NCBI GenBank assembly: GCA_019638495.1
Contig: JAHBTQ010000001.1
Location: 930,001-994,000 of the forward strand
Origin: Taibaiella sp.
Lineage (GTDB): Bacteria; Bacteroidota; Bacteroidia; Chitinophagales; Chitinophagaceae
Direction of reading: 5' to 3'
DNA: 64,000 nt
Under the pieces are notes generated by a model that ran no database searches, was not told the DNA's origin, and was given only the letters and a program-made list of their open reading frames with translations. Every line of letters begins with the position of its first letter. Position 1 is the stretch's first letter. The translations under genes were made by a program, and so were the position numbers. This document shows positions 16,756-25,188 of this stretch, piece after piece.

Positions 16756-17931
16756 CTATTGCATAACGCTGAATTGTTCCGTCGTTATGGTATGCCCGTT
16801 GCCCAGCACGGTTAGCAGGTATTGCCCTGCCGGCAACTTGTTTTCGAATTTCATTTTCAGTGCGCCCTGTGTCGATTGTGGGGCACCCGTTGCCACTGTT
16901 CTGCCCAGCATATCCGTTACAACATAATTATCCGCTTTTAGTTTTCCTCCTGATATCAGCAGGTTGATATCGCTGCCGGTAGAAGGATTGGGGAACAATA
17001 CTGTAGTGTATTGGTCCGGCATATTGTTTATGCCGCTGGTAGATAGGTCGGTGGACATGTATAAAGTAGTAGCAGTGGTAAAGGTGTTGTCGCTGAAGAT
17101 AAAGGCAGCGAGATACATGAGGGAGCCTTTGCGCTGAAACACATACCTGTAGCGCGTGTCGGTAAGCTGGCCCTGTGCCATGCCAAATGGCGTAAGCAAT
17201 GAAGCCGGTGCAGGGGAGCCACCAATGTAAAAGCTGTCAGTGCTATATTCAGTGCACTTATCCATAAGCACATCTATCGGTGCGCTGGCGCCGGTGGCAG
17301 TATGTACCTTCATTTTTCCCCAGCCCACTATCGTGTCCTTCCTGTAGTCGACATAAGCGTGCTCACAGGGAGCGTTGGTGAGGCCGGCCGAAGCTACAGT
17401 GAGCTTAAAGGAGGTGACACGGCGGCTGCTGGTATGCCACTCACTGTTGGCGCTCATGGGAAATGACAGGAGCGCCTTAGGTGTAGGTAACACATATTTC
17501 TGCGCCGGTATGTTCAGGCTGTCGCCCATGGTGCCCGTAACTGCAGAGATGTCATAAAGCTGCTCATACATGTCTATTCCGTTTTCGTAGACACCCGTTG
17601 CGTTTCCATCCAGTTTAGACGTGAAGTAGTATACCATGGTCGAGTTCAGGTGTTTTCTCAAGCCCGTTGTTTGCAGGTCTGAGCCCGCAGCGGTAAACAG
17701 TGGATCTGTTTCTGCCGCATAGCTTGTGGACGTGAACGGACCCGAATAGGTGCTATAATCCCACGTGGCAGCAGTAGCAATAGACGGTGAAGTGATGGCA
17801 CCCGTGCTCACATCATATAGCGTAAAGGTGGCTGGTGCCAGAGACACGTCTGCTGCATTGATGGTGATGGCCTGACCGGAGGCAAACTGCGCGCCGGCGA
17901 TGAATGAAAGCAGTGTAAATATTCTCTTCAT
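16756..17931 (-). CDS. T9SS-secreted protein with type A C-terminal sorting domain
   Basis: 391-residue exported protein. The start at 17931 gives a good signal peptide (MKRIFTLLSFIAGAQFASGQ); an upstream Met at 17973 adds only a charged leader. The body has no domain I can name but carries a 'TWDYSTYSGPF' segment shared in style with the protein starting at 63358. The last 80 residues form a sorting domain ('LFPNPSTGSD...MLGRTVATG...LPAGQYLLTV'). It is therefore exported by T9SS and probably attached to the cell surface. It lies 111 bases after the LuxR-type regulator gene in the same direction. Confidence 0.82.
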   Translation of the reverse strand: MKRIFTLLSFIAGAQFASGQAITINAADVSLAPATFTLYDVSTGAITSPSIATAATWDYSTYSGPFTSTSYAAETDPLFTAAGSDLQTTGLRKHLNSTMVYYFTSKLDGNATGVYENGIDMYEQLYDISAVTGTMGDSLNIPAQKYVLPTPKALLSFPMSANSEWHTSSRRVTSFKLTVASAGLTNAPCEHAYVDYRKDTIVGWGKMKVHTATGASAPIDVLMDKCTEYSTDSFYIGGSPAPASLLTPFGMAQGQLTDTRYRYVFQRKGSLMYLAAFIFSDNTFTTATTLYMSTDLSTSGINNMPDQYTTVLFPNPSTGSDINLLISGGKLKADNYVVTDMLGRTVATGAPQSTQGALKMKFENKLPAGQYLLTVLGNGHTITTEQFSVMQ

Positions 17932-18042
17932 AAAATAGATTTTGGTGGTTTTTGACTCCATGCAAAAATCCATTCTATGTGTGCCGCAGACAATAGTGGT
18001 TAACCACCATATTGCTTCAGGATGCCTTATCTGAGCAGTAGA

Positions 18043-18690
18043 TTACAGTAGGCTCTTGTACATCAGCGCAAACTTCAGCAGCGAGTTTTTCCCTTCCAGG
18101 TGCAGCTTTCGGGCAATGTTTGCGCGGTGATTCTCTATCGTGTTCGGGCTTACAAACAGGTTGTCTGCTATCTCGTGCGATGTGCTGCTTTGCGACACCA
18201 GTTTCACTATTACCCGTTCTGTGGGCGTGAGTGTTTCGTAGAGCGCCTTTACCTCCGGGGGAAACTGCTCCCGCCCGTCATGACGCACCAGGTACGCTTC
18301 TATCGTCTTGCTGGCATACCGCAGCCCGCCTGCCACTGTTTGCACGCATGCTACCAGTTCATCCACGGCATTGTCCTTTAGCAGGTAGCCTGCTACACCG
18401 CTGCGCATGGCTTCGTCAAAGAAGTGGCGGTCTTTGTGCATGGTAAGAATGATAAATTGCGTGTCGTGCTTCTCTGCCTGTACTTTCCTGCACACGTCCA
18501 GGCCCGATAGCTTGGGCATTTCCAGGTCCAGAATAGCCACATCGGGCCGGGCAGAGAGTATTAGCTGGTACGCTTCCAGTCCGTCTTTCGCTTCCCCGCA
18601 CAGCTCCACACCCGGTATGCCGCTCACTACCTCGCGTATGCCCGTTCTGAAGATCGGGTGGTCATCAGCTATGATCACTTTACAATCCAT
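18043..18690 (-). CDS. NarL/FixJ family response regulator
   Basis: Two-component transcription regulator of 215 residues. The receiver domain has the acidic pair Asp9-Asp10 ('IIADDHPIF'), phospho-acceptor Asp55 ('VAILDLEMPKLSG') and the Thr/Lys switch ('IILTMHKD', 'GYLLKDNA'). A C-terminal LuxR helix-turn-helix follows ('LTPTERVIVKLVSQSSTSHE' to 'SPNTIENHRANI'). The start at 18690 is chosen because it begins right at the receiver domain and overlaps the kinase gene by 11 bases. The longer frame to 18759 would add an unrelated leader. Partner is the histidine kinase just upstream. Confidence 0.93.
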   Translation of the reverse strand: MDCKVIIADDHPIFRTGIREVVSGIPGVELCGEAKDGLEAYQLILSARPDVAILDLEMPKLSGLDVCRKVQAEKHDTQFIILTMHKDRHFFDEAMRSGVAGYLLKDNAVDELVACVQTVAGGLRYASKTIEAYLVRHDGREQFPPEVKALYETLTPTERVIVKLVSQSSTSHEIADNLFVSPNTIENHRANIARKLHLEGKNSLLKFALMYKSLL

Positions 18691-20440
18691 TGGCCTGTAT
18701 TGGTATTGAAATGGAGAGTCTTGTTCCGGCAGGTGTAGACTCCAGTTGCATTTTGCCATCCAGCAGTCTTGCTCTTTCCTCTATGCCTAGCAGCCCGAAG
18801 GACGACTGTGCCTTCTGTGCGATCTTTGACACATCAAAGCCCCTGCCGTTATCTATCACGGTTAGTACTATTCTGCTTTTCTGTATCTCCCCGGTTATGC
18901 GTATTGCCTTTGCCTGTGCATGCTTCACTGCATTGGCTATAGATTCCTGTATTATCCTGTACAGGTTTATCTTGGCATCCCTGGTCAGTTTCTGGTCTAT
19001 CTCCTGCAGGTCACTGCTTACGAAAGTGCCGGTCGCTTCTGCGGTTTTTTCGGCAAGGGTGTCTACGGCAGCGGCCAGGCCATATTTTTCTAGTTGGTTA
19101 GGGTACAGCTCTTTAGAAATATTCCTTACCTCATCTATGGTCTCCGTTATGGCGCCTATCAGTTGTTCCTTTCTTTCATCATCGGGCTGGGCAGACACCT
19201 GGTTTTTTATGAACAGTATGTTCTGGCCTATACTGTCGTGCAGCTCCTGGGCTATTCGCTGTTTGTCTGCTTCCTGGTTGCGTAGCAGCGATTGCGAGAA
19301 CATCCGCTGCAGGTGGCGCGTCTTCCGGCTCATGCGTCCGCGATAAAACGCAATTACCAATACCAGCGAAAGGGTACTGCCCAGCACTATCCCGTTGCGC
19401 TCCATCTTCTGCTCCCTTATCTTGGTAGCCCTCAGGTCATTGTCCTTCTGCAGCAGCTCTATTTTTGCTTGTTTCTTCTCCAGTGCGTAGCCCGATGACA
19501 ATGCCGCTATCTTGTTGTTATAATCCTTCTGCAAAACAGTGTCTTTGTATTTCCCATACTGGTGGTGAGCAGTAAGCGCCTCCTTATATCGGCCCTGGTG
19601 GGCCAGAATGCTCGCTTCGTCTTTATAACACTCATATAGCCAGTCGGGCGAGTTGATGATACGGGCATATTTGAATGCAGGCTCCAGGAAGTAGGAGGCG
19701 CTGTCCCACTTCCCCGCTACCAGGTATGCCTCGCTGATGTGCTGGTATATTACTGCCCTCCTGTAGTTGCTTTCTATTTGCTCTAAATAGGGCAATGCCT
19801 CTCTGAGGCACCTTACGGCCAGGCCCGCCTGGTCATTTTCAAAGTAGATATACGACAGCATATCCAGTCCCACTACCACATTGTCATAGTCCTTCTTCAG
19901 CTTTGCGCCCTCTACATTACTTTTCACAAGAGCCAGGCCGGCCTCCAGCCGGTCTGTATAGGCCCACACTTCTCCCAGTGCATAGTTGAAGGTGATCGTG
20001 TCATCGTATACTTTGCCTGCCACTGCCACTTCATATGCCCGCCTGATGTGTTTTTCTGCAGATGCATAGTCTCCCTTTTGCGTAAAGACGTTGCAGATGT
20101 TATAGTTCACCTGTGCCTCATATTTTGCGTGGCCTATTTTCTCTGCTATCCTCAGTACTTTGTAGTAGTACTCTGCAGCCATATCATGAAAGCCCTGCAC
20201 AAGCAAAACATCTCCCCTGTTGTAGGCCACCTTTAGTGTCAGGGAGTCTTCGTGCAGCATATCTGATATTTTCTCCTGCCGCTCTATTATCTGTAGCGCC
20301 TGCGCAATGTCATTTTCATAAACGAATTTAAAAGTGGAGTCGAGCCTGTTGAAAACAGCCAGCGAATCACTTTCGGATGCGTAGCAAACGAAACCCGGCG
20401 ACGCAAACATGACCAGAATTGCGAGTATGCGATATAACAT
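18680..20440 (-). CDS. TPR-containing sensor histidine kinase (HisKA_3 type)
   Basis: 586 residues: a signal peptide (to about residue 21), several TPR repeats across about 55-330, a coiled coil, and one membrane helix ('NGIVLGSTLSLVLVIAFY'). The DHp helix holds the phospho-acceptor His in 'RIAQELHDSIGQNI'. The ATPase domain has 'NAVKHAQA', 'DNGRGFD' and 'FGLLGIEERARLL'. The periplasmic TPR sensor with a HisKA_3 core is a common Bacteroidota design paired with LuxR-type regulators, here the overlapping gene. Ligand unknown. Confidence 0.92.
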   Translation of the reverse strand: MLYRILAILVMFASPGFVCYASESDSLAVFNRLDSTFKFVYENDIAQALQIIERQEKISDMLHEDSLTLKVAYNRGDVLLVQGFHDMAAEYYYKVLRIAEKIGHAKYEAQVNYNICNVFTQKGDYASAEKHIRRAYEVAVAGKVYDDTITFNYALGEVWAYTDRLEAGLALVKSNVEGAKLKKDYDNVVVGLDMLSYIYFENDQAGLAVRCLREALPYLEQIESNYRRAVIYQHISEAYLVAGKWDSASYFLEPAFKYARIINSPDWLYECYKDEASILAHQGRYKEALTAHHQYGKYKDTVLQKDYNNKIAALSSGYALEKKQAKIELLQKDNDLRATKIREQKMERNGIVLGSTLSLVLVIAFYRGRMSRKTRHLQRMFSQSLLRNQEADKQRIAQELHDSIGQNILFIKNQVSAQPDDERKEQLIGAITETIDEVRNISKELYPNQLEKYGLAAAVDTLAEKTAEATGTFVSSDLQEIDQKLTRDAKINLYRIIQESIANAVKHAQAKAIRITGEIQKSRIVLTVIDNGRGFDVSKIAQKAQSSFGLLGIEERARLLDGKMQLESTPAGTRLSISIPIQANGL

Positions 20441-20816
20441 GGGGAAAAGCAGGTTTTGAGAAGTTAGAAAAATACTTCTTTTTCCCGCCTGTTCCTAGGC
20501 ATACATAAAGCCCAAAATGAATGAAAGGGAATGAAATGGGTAAGCTCCTTCTAATCATGGTGGTGCGATGAGTGACTTCCGATTTTTCATCGAAATTTCA
20601 TGGATGGGCGGAGACAAGATTTTCCAGTCCGCGATGAGTCTCTCGCACTTCGCGAGGACTATTCGCCATCAAGGCTCAGAGGCTGATGATCTGCGACCGG
20701 CGCTCACAAATCCAATAGGATGCAACTAACTCGCTGCATTCAACCCTCGTACCCCGATGCAGATAAGTCCCCCGCTGAAATAAGCAGGAGACGCATTTTA
20801 GACAGCGTAACCCACG
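20441..20816. other. Intergenic region without clear gene
   Basis: Between the divergent kinase and NHL-protein genes. I see no gene and no clear promoter box for the kinase. A segment near 20629-20665 reads CGCGATGAG..CTCGCACTTCGCGAG and contains a short imperfect hairpin. Confidence 0.35.
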
Positions 20817-20912
20817 GCGGTTATAGTTACCGTATTCCCTCCGACGAAAATGTGAATATCATTTTTTCACCCACCCACTATTCAATACTAACTTCGTGCC
20901 GTTTTAAACCCT
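20817..20912 (+). repeat. Duplicated promoter/leader, copy 1
   Basis: About 95 bases that match 22325-22416 nearly base for base, including the identical stretches AAAATGTGAATATCATTTTT and GTGCCGTTTTAAACCC. The promoter box here is TAACTTCG (20889-20896), one base from TAnnTTTG. It ends just before the NHL-protein start. Confidence 0.85.
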
Positions 20913-20921
20913 CAATGTGTT

Positions 20922-22259
20922 ATGAAGAATATTCTGCTACTATTTTCACTTTTCTTCTTCTCACCCGCATTTGCCCAATATGCTATCAGCACAGTTGCCG
21001 GAACTGGCATAGGCGGATTCTCAGGCGATGGTGGCGCCGCTACTTTGGCACAAGTTGAATACCCGCAAGGCGTGTGTCTTGACAAGGATGGCAATGTTTA
21101 TATTGCAGATAGCTACGGTTGCAGGATAAGAAAAATTGACAAAGTAACAGGAATTATCACATCGGTAGCGGGGAATGGTGTTGGGCCCAATGCGGGCAAC
21201 AATGTACCGGCCACAGATGCAACACTTGCTTTACCTATTTCAGTTTATATCGACAAAGAGGATAACCTCTATATATCCTGTAGGTATTGCGTTCGAAAAG
21301 TAAATTTGCCAACCGGCATTATTTCTACGGTAGCAGGTAGCTTTTCGTCCGGGGGTTATACGGGTGATGGAGGAAATGCAACAGCATCAATGCTCGCAAC
21401 GCCCATCTGTGTGGCTGTAGCGAAAAACGGAGACGTGTTTATTGGTGATCGTGGAAACAATACCATAAGAAAAATTGAGAAAGCAAGTGGTACGATATCA
21501 ACGTTTGCTGGAAACGGCTTGCCTAGTTTCTCTGGCGATGGTGGGCCGGCCAGCTCAGCTCAATTAAATTTCGCCGGCGCCATCGCCATAGACACTAATG
21601 ATAACATTTATATAGGCGACAATAACAGAATTCGAAAAGTTGAAAATAGCACCGGGATAATCAATACAATTGGTGGCACAGGAGCGGCTGCTCACGCCGG
21701 AGATGGAGGTGATGTCGCGGCAGCTTCCATAATTACTCCGTCAGGTATGTGTGTGGACAATGGCGGTAATATTTATTTCTCTGAAACATTTGGAAGCAGA
21801 GTTCGTAAAGTTGACGTAACATCGAACACCATTAAAACCATTGCAGGAAACGGTAATGACGGGTTCTCCGGAGATGGTGGGTCGGGTTCGTTTGCGGAAA
21901 TGAACCTACCTATTGGCGTGTGTGTGAATGGTAACGGAAGTACCGTTTACATAGCAGACAAAGTAAACCACCGCATTCGAAAACTTTACGCACCGTCGCT
22001 GGATATGGTGCGGCCAGGCAAGGAGGTAACCGTTGCTGTATTTCCCAACCCATCTACCGGCAGGTTTCGTGTGAATCTGGATATCTCTGCAGATTGCCAG
22101 GCGACAGTTTGCAACGCAATAGGTCAGGTTGTTATGCAGACCCAGTTCAGTTCTGGCGATTTTGAGATAAACCTGGACGATTTTCCGATGGGTATTTACC
22201 TGCTCTCAGTAGAGACTGCCGAATCAAGGGCGATATGCAAGTTGCAGGTAAGCAGATAA
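20922..22259 (+). CDS. Secreted NHL-repeat protein with T9SS sorting domain
   Basis: 445 residues. Signal peptide (MKNILLLFSLFFFSPAFAQ), then about six NHL-type propeller blades. These recur as 'GDGGxA..A.L..P.G...D..GN.YIAD....IRK' and 'G.I.T.AGNG' and together form a six-bladed beta-propeller. The C-terminal 80 residues are a type A sorting domain ('VFPNPSTGRFRVNLD...NAIGQVV...FPMGIYLLSV'). Ligand of the propeller unknown; the protein is expected at the cell surface or in the medium. Its promoter/leader is duplicated 1.5 kb downstream. Confidence 0.88.
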   Translation: MKNILLLFSLFFFSPAFAQYAISTVAGTGIGGFSGDGGAATLAQVEYPQGVCLDKDGNVYIADSYGCRIRKIDKVTGIITSVAGNGVGPNAGNNVPATDATLALPISVYIDKEDNLYISCRYCVRKVNLPTGIISTVAGSFSSGGYTGDGGNATASMLATPICVAVAKNGDVFIGDRGNNTIRKIEKASGTISTFAGNGLPSFSGDGGPASSAQLNFAGAIAIDTNDNIYIGDNNRIRKVENSTGIINTIGGTGAAAHAGDGGDVAAASIITPSGMCVDNGGNIYFSETFGSRVRKVDVTSNTIKTIAGNGNDGFSGDGGSGSFAEMNLPIGVCVNGNGSTVYIADKVNHRIRKLYAPSLDMVRPGKEVTVAVFPNPSTGRFRVNLDISADCQATVCNAIGQVVMQTQFSSGDFEINLDDFPMGIYLLSVETAESRAICKLQVSR

Positions 22260-22324
22260 AATTCTGTTCGTTATTCAGCGCTTCCGAAAACCGGACCCCG
22301 GTTCGGTTTAGGTAGTATCCCTTA

Positions 22325-22416
22325 GCGGTTATTACCGTATCCCGTCCGGCGAAAATGTGAATATCATTTTTTCACCCACTTGCTATTCGATGCTAACTTT
22401 GTGCCGTTTTAAACCC
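22325..22416 (+). repeat. Duplicated promoter/leader, copy 2
   Basis: Second copy of the 20817-20912 segment. Its box TAACTTTG (22394-22401) matches the TAnnTTTG consensus exactly, so this copy should be the better promoter. It does not lead into an NHL gene; only a 72-codon frame at 22424 follows. Confidence 0.85.
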
Positions 22417-22877
22417 TTATCCTATGTTGTTCTTTAGAAGATTCTTCCACGTCGTTATGTATACACAAAATGTGTTTGCTGCTTCTCGCCTGAAATTTAT
22501 GCACAATTTCGTGGCACATTTTTGTATACTTTTTGGCACATTTTACCCGCTCAAACCCTTTACTGGCGCGGAAAGTTACTTTTCAAAAATATTTGCCACA
22601 AAACGCGCAGATTTATCTCATTCCGGGATTATTAATGCATAACTAAGCGTAGTGGCCACCGGCATTAGTCGTTTTGCAAGCCGCCCCATACAAGTTCATG
22701 CGCACCACCTCGGCTTGCAGATATGCATGTGGTAAGGTACCCCTCTTTATTCGTTGCACCTCGCGTCACTGCTATCGGCTTCAGATGTACAATCACACGA
22801 AAGTGGTATTCCTGGGCCTTGGTACTGATATAATTTTGTTATCGTTTCTCGCTCCGTTCGTACTTCAACAACATCTC
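22417..22877. other. Region downstream of promoter copy 2 with nested inverted repeats
   Basis: Holds an imperfect inverted repeat (GTATACACAAAATGTG, 22459-22474, against CACATTTTTGTATAC, 22515-22529). A second pair sits inside it (GAAATT 22492-22497, AATTTC 22505-22510). TGGCACATTTT occurs twice (22512 and 22534), 22 bases apart. A 72-codon frame (22424-22642) lacks a signal peptide or recognisable domain, and I do not call it a gene. The transcript from promoter copy 2 could be a structured RNA or a relic of a lost gene. Confidence 0.45.
22831..22838 (+). promoter_or_regulatory. -7 promoter box for the 22878 gene
   Basis: TAATTTTG fits TAnnTTTG and ends 39 bases before the ATG at 22878. 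No good -33 element. Confidence 0.45.
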
Positions 22878-24158
22878 ATGCTTAGAACAACACTACTCTT
22901 ACTGCTCCTTCTAGTGCTGCAGTTACACGCAAGCGCCCAGCGCAAGACAATACCGGTCGGGTCTGAGCTGGTGGTAAAGGAGCTCCCGACATGGGAGACC
23001 CAGTACGAAAAGCGCGATAAGATAATTGGTAAGAAGGCATTTGTTTCTACCCGTCCGTTGCTTGCCGGTGAGCCGGGTCACTGGAGTGGTTACATAACGA
23101 TAGATGGCGTGGAATATCGCATACTGGACATGCAGGCCCAGATAATTACAGGCGACGTACCCGAAAAAAAGGTGGAGCCTAAGGATGTATTGAAGCTGCA
23201 AGCCGGCCTAAAGGAGCTGGTATCCATGGCGCCCTCTGATTTTGCTGCTATCAAGACCGATGTAGCCAGGAAGCGGGCATATGGCTATGCTCCCTCATTC
23301 CTTGCCAGCTACAAACTGAGCGGCGCAGAAGATTCTACCACGATCATCTTTCTGGACGAGCACGTAAAACGGTGGAACCTGGAAACCCGCCTGAATGAAA
23401 AGCAGTATTCATCGCAAGGCATCGACTATATGCTCAGAACGCTGGATCTGCCTTGTGGAAAGCTGGAACCGCTACCCGGCAATGATACTTTTTCTGAAAG
23501 CGCGAATATCGTATCGCGCTCCTATGTTCCGGTGGACAGGCGTAAACCCGGAAGCGCTTACCGCTTTTTTAGCATCAACCTCTCTGCTTCCATGTATAAA
23601 GGAAAGGATATCCTCCTGACATTGACATTGAGCAATCGTTCGAACGAAGTGGACCTTCTGGGTGAGCAAATGGACGCTGCGACCCCTGCACCCCCTGCGC
23701 CCAAAAAGGAGCTGAAGAAAATGGAAAAAGACGTACTGTCGCTGGTAGAAGCATGGAAGACGGATTTTAACAGCATCAAGGTAGGTGAGAAGATCAACGA
23801 CCAGTATCGTGGCAACTGCTACAAGGTTAAGGGCACTTTCGAGGGTAGCGAACCCGGAGATGCTGATGTGTGTATGGACACATTCTCGAAAAAATGGTCG
23901 CTCAATGTGCCAATCTCTACCGACAAATACACTTCAACAGATATTGACCAGCTCCTGCTAGGGATGAATTTCCCATTTGGCAAGCTTGCGAAAGAGGCCG
24001 CACAACCGGATACAGACAACCGGAGTTACCGACCGCAGGGTTGGCAACAGATGACGGGCCCCTACAAGGAGCTATACATTACGGTTTTGGCGTTTAAGTC
24101 TGCCGGTACTGGAAAGGAACTGTCATTGAGCCTGCTCATTTCAAGATCGAAATACTAA
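22878..24158 (+). CDS. Hypothetical secreted protein with duplicated domain
   Basis: 426 residues from the ATG at 22878, which begins a clean signal peptide (MLRTTLLLLLLLVLQLHASAQ). The longer frame from 22674 would bury that signal and is rejected. Two related halves follow. Residues about 95-210 and 270-370 share the order 'DVL.L...K...F..IK', a 'YK..G' strand, 'KxWxLxxxxxxxxY.S..ID..L....P.GKL' and a loop with a 'SYxP' motif, so an ancestral domain was duplicated. I recognise no family. The next gene follows by 6 bases and is also exported, so they likely work together outside the cytoplasm. Confidence 0.72.
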   Translation: MLRTTLLLLLLLVLQLHASAQRKTIPVGSELVVKELPTWETQYEKRDKIIGKKAFVSTRPLLAGEPGHWSGYITIDGVEYRILDMQAQIITGDVPEKKVEPKDVLKLQAGLKELVSMAPSDFAAIKTDVARKRAYGYAPSFLASYKLSGAEDSTTIIFLDEHVKRWNLETRLNEKQYSSQGIDYMLRTLDLPCGKLEPLPGNDTFSESANIVSRSYVPVDRRKPGSAYRFFSINLSASMYKGKDILLTLTLSNRSNEVDLLGEQMDAATPAPPAPKKELKKMEKDVLSLVEAWKTDFNSIKVGEKINDQYRGNCYKVKGTFEGSEPGDADVCMDTFSKKWSLNVPISTDKYTSTDIDQLLLGMNFPFGKLAKEAAQPDTDNRSYRPQGWQQMTGPYKELYITVLAFKSAGTGKELSLSLLISRSKY

Positions 24159-24164
24159 GCGAAT

Positions 24165-25100
24165 ATGAAGAACACAGCGAACAGCATAATGCTCATACTT
24201 GCCATCTCGGCAAGCGCCGTTTGCAGCGCGCAGCGCCAGCCGGGCATGGTTGATAAACCGGGAGGTGGCCAGGTGTTTAACGCTGAGCAGTATAAGATAG
24301 ACCGGATGAAGGTTGCGCCCGCGCCCAATACAAACAATTACTACTACAGAGCTCCGTCGGGTAGCACCTCCGGTTCCTCTTCTTCCAGGTCATCGGTGAG
24401 CTATGATGCCGGTAATGCCTATATGACCAACCCAAAAGAGTGGAAGCGAATGGAGCTGGAACTTGACTACCGAAAATATGGGCGGAAATCAAAATCGAAA
24501 GAAACCGAAGGAATTGATATATCGTCCTTTGGAGATGATGGCGTAGAGGTGACACACGAGGAAGACGGCATTCAGGCATATAACACTACCGTGTTTCACA
24601 ACCACAAGAAGGAGTATGGTCTCTACAATAACATCCTTTATGATCTGTACTACTCCCTACCGTTGACCAACAGCGATGACTTCGGTTTTGGGCTGCAGTT
24701 TATAGCACATAGCTCCTCATTTCATGAGTGTAATGAATACACTTTCTTGAGCTTCTTTATCACTCCAAGGGGGAAACTATACTATATGAAGAAGAAGTTG
24801 CCGTCCGCTAAAACATCGGGATATTTCGGCTCTCTGCAGCGAGACATTCCCGAGATGTTTCGCCTGGAGAATTATACCAAGACCGATATTAACGCCGAGC
24901 TCAAGGATTTGAACCTGTTAACTGTAACGCAGTGGAAGAACAAATTCACAATTGCTATCAATAACGATATCATTTATGAAGACCAATTATCGAGATGCCC
25001 TGTAATGCTGGATGCCACGCCTTACAATCTGTTTCTGAATAAGGGCAAGGTGCAGTTTTTCGGGGGCAATGAACTGTACACCGAGAAAAAGCACTTCTAG
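24165..25100 (+). CDS. Hypothetical secreted protein
   Basis: 311 residues with a signal peptide (cleavage near 'SAVCSAQ', residue 23) and a Ser/Tyr-rich low-complexity linker (about 60-90). The C-terminal part (about 130-311) reads as beta strands ending 'KVQFFGGNELYTEKKHF', possibly a jelly-roll or lectin-like fold, although no motif confirms this. Starts 6 bases after the previous gene and is probably cotranscribed. Function unknown. Confidence 0.7.
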   Translation: MKNTANSIMLILAISASAVCSAQRQPGMVDKPGGGQVFNAEQYKIDRMKVAPAPNTNNYYYRAPSGSTSGSSSSRSSVSYDAGNAYMTNPKEWKRMELELDYRKYGRKSKSKETEGIDISSFGDDGVEVTHEEDGIQAYNTTVFHNHKKEYGLYNNILYDLYYSLPLTNSDDFGFGLQFIAHSSSFHECNEYTFLSFFITPRGKLYYMKKKLPSAKTSGYFGSLQRDIPEMFRLENYTKTDINAELKDLNLLTVTQWKNKFTIAINNDIIYEDQLSRCPVMLDATPYNLFLNKGKVQFFGGNELYTEKKHF

Positions 25101-25188
25101 CATTTGCGGTTACGCTGCCACTGGCTATCTGAATTATTAACTGCCAGGCATATTTGCGGAATTAGGTTATTTTTACTGAAATGTCCGT

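Noticed and set aside
22512..22544. Possible sigma-54 promoters (TGGCACATTTT twice)
   Set aside because: The TGGCAC half is good but no GC pair is found at the required distance in either copy.
22424..22642. 72-codon open frame after promoter copy 2
   Set aside because: No signal peptide or domain, and odd composition; it runs across the nested inverted repeats. More likely noncoding or a relic.
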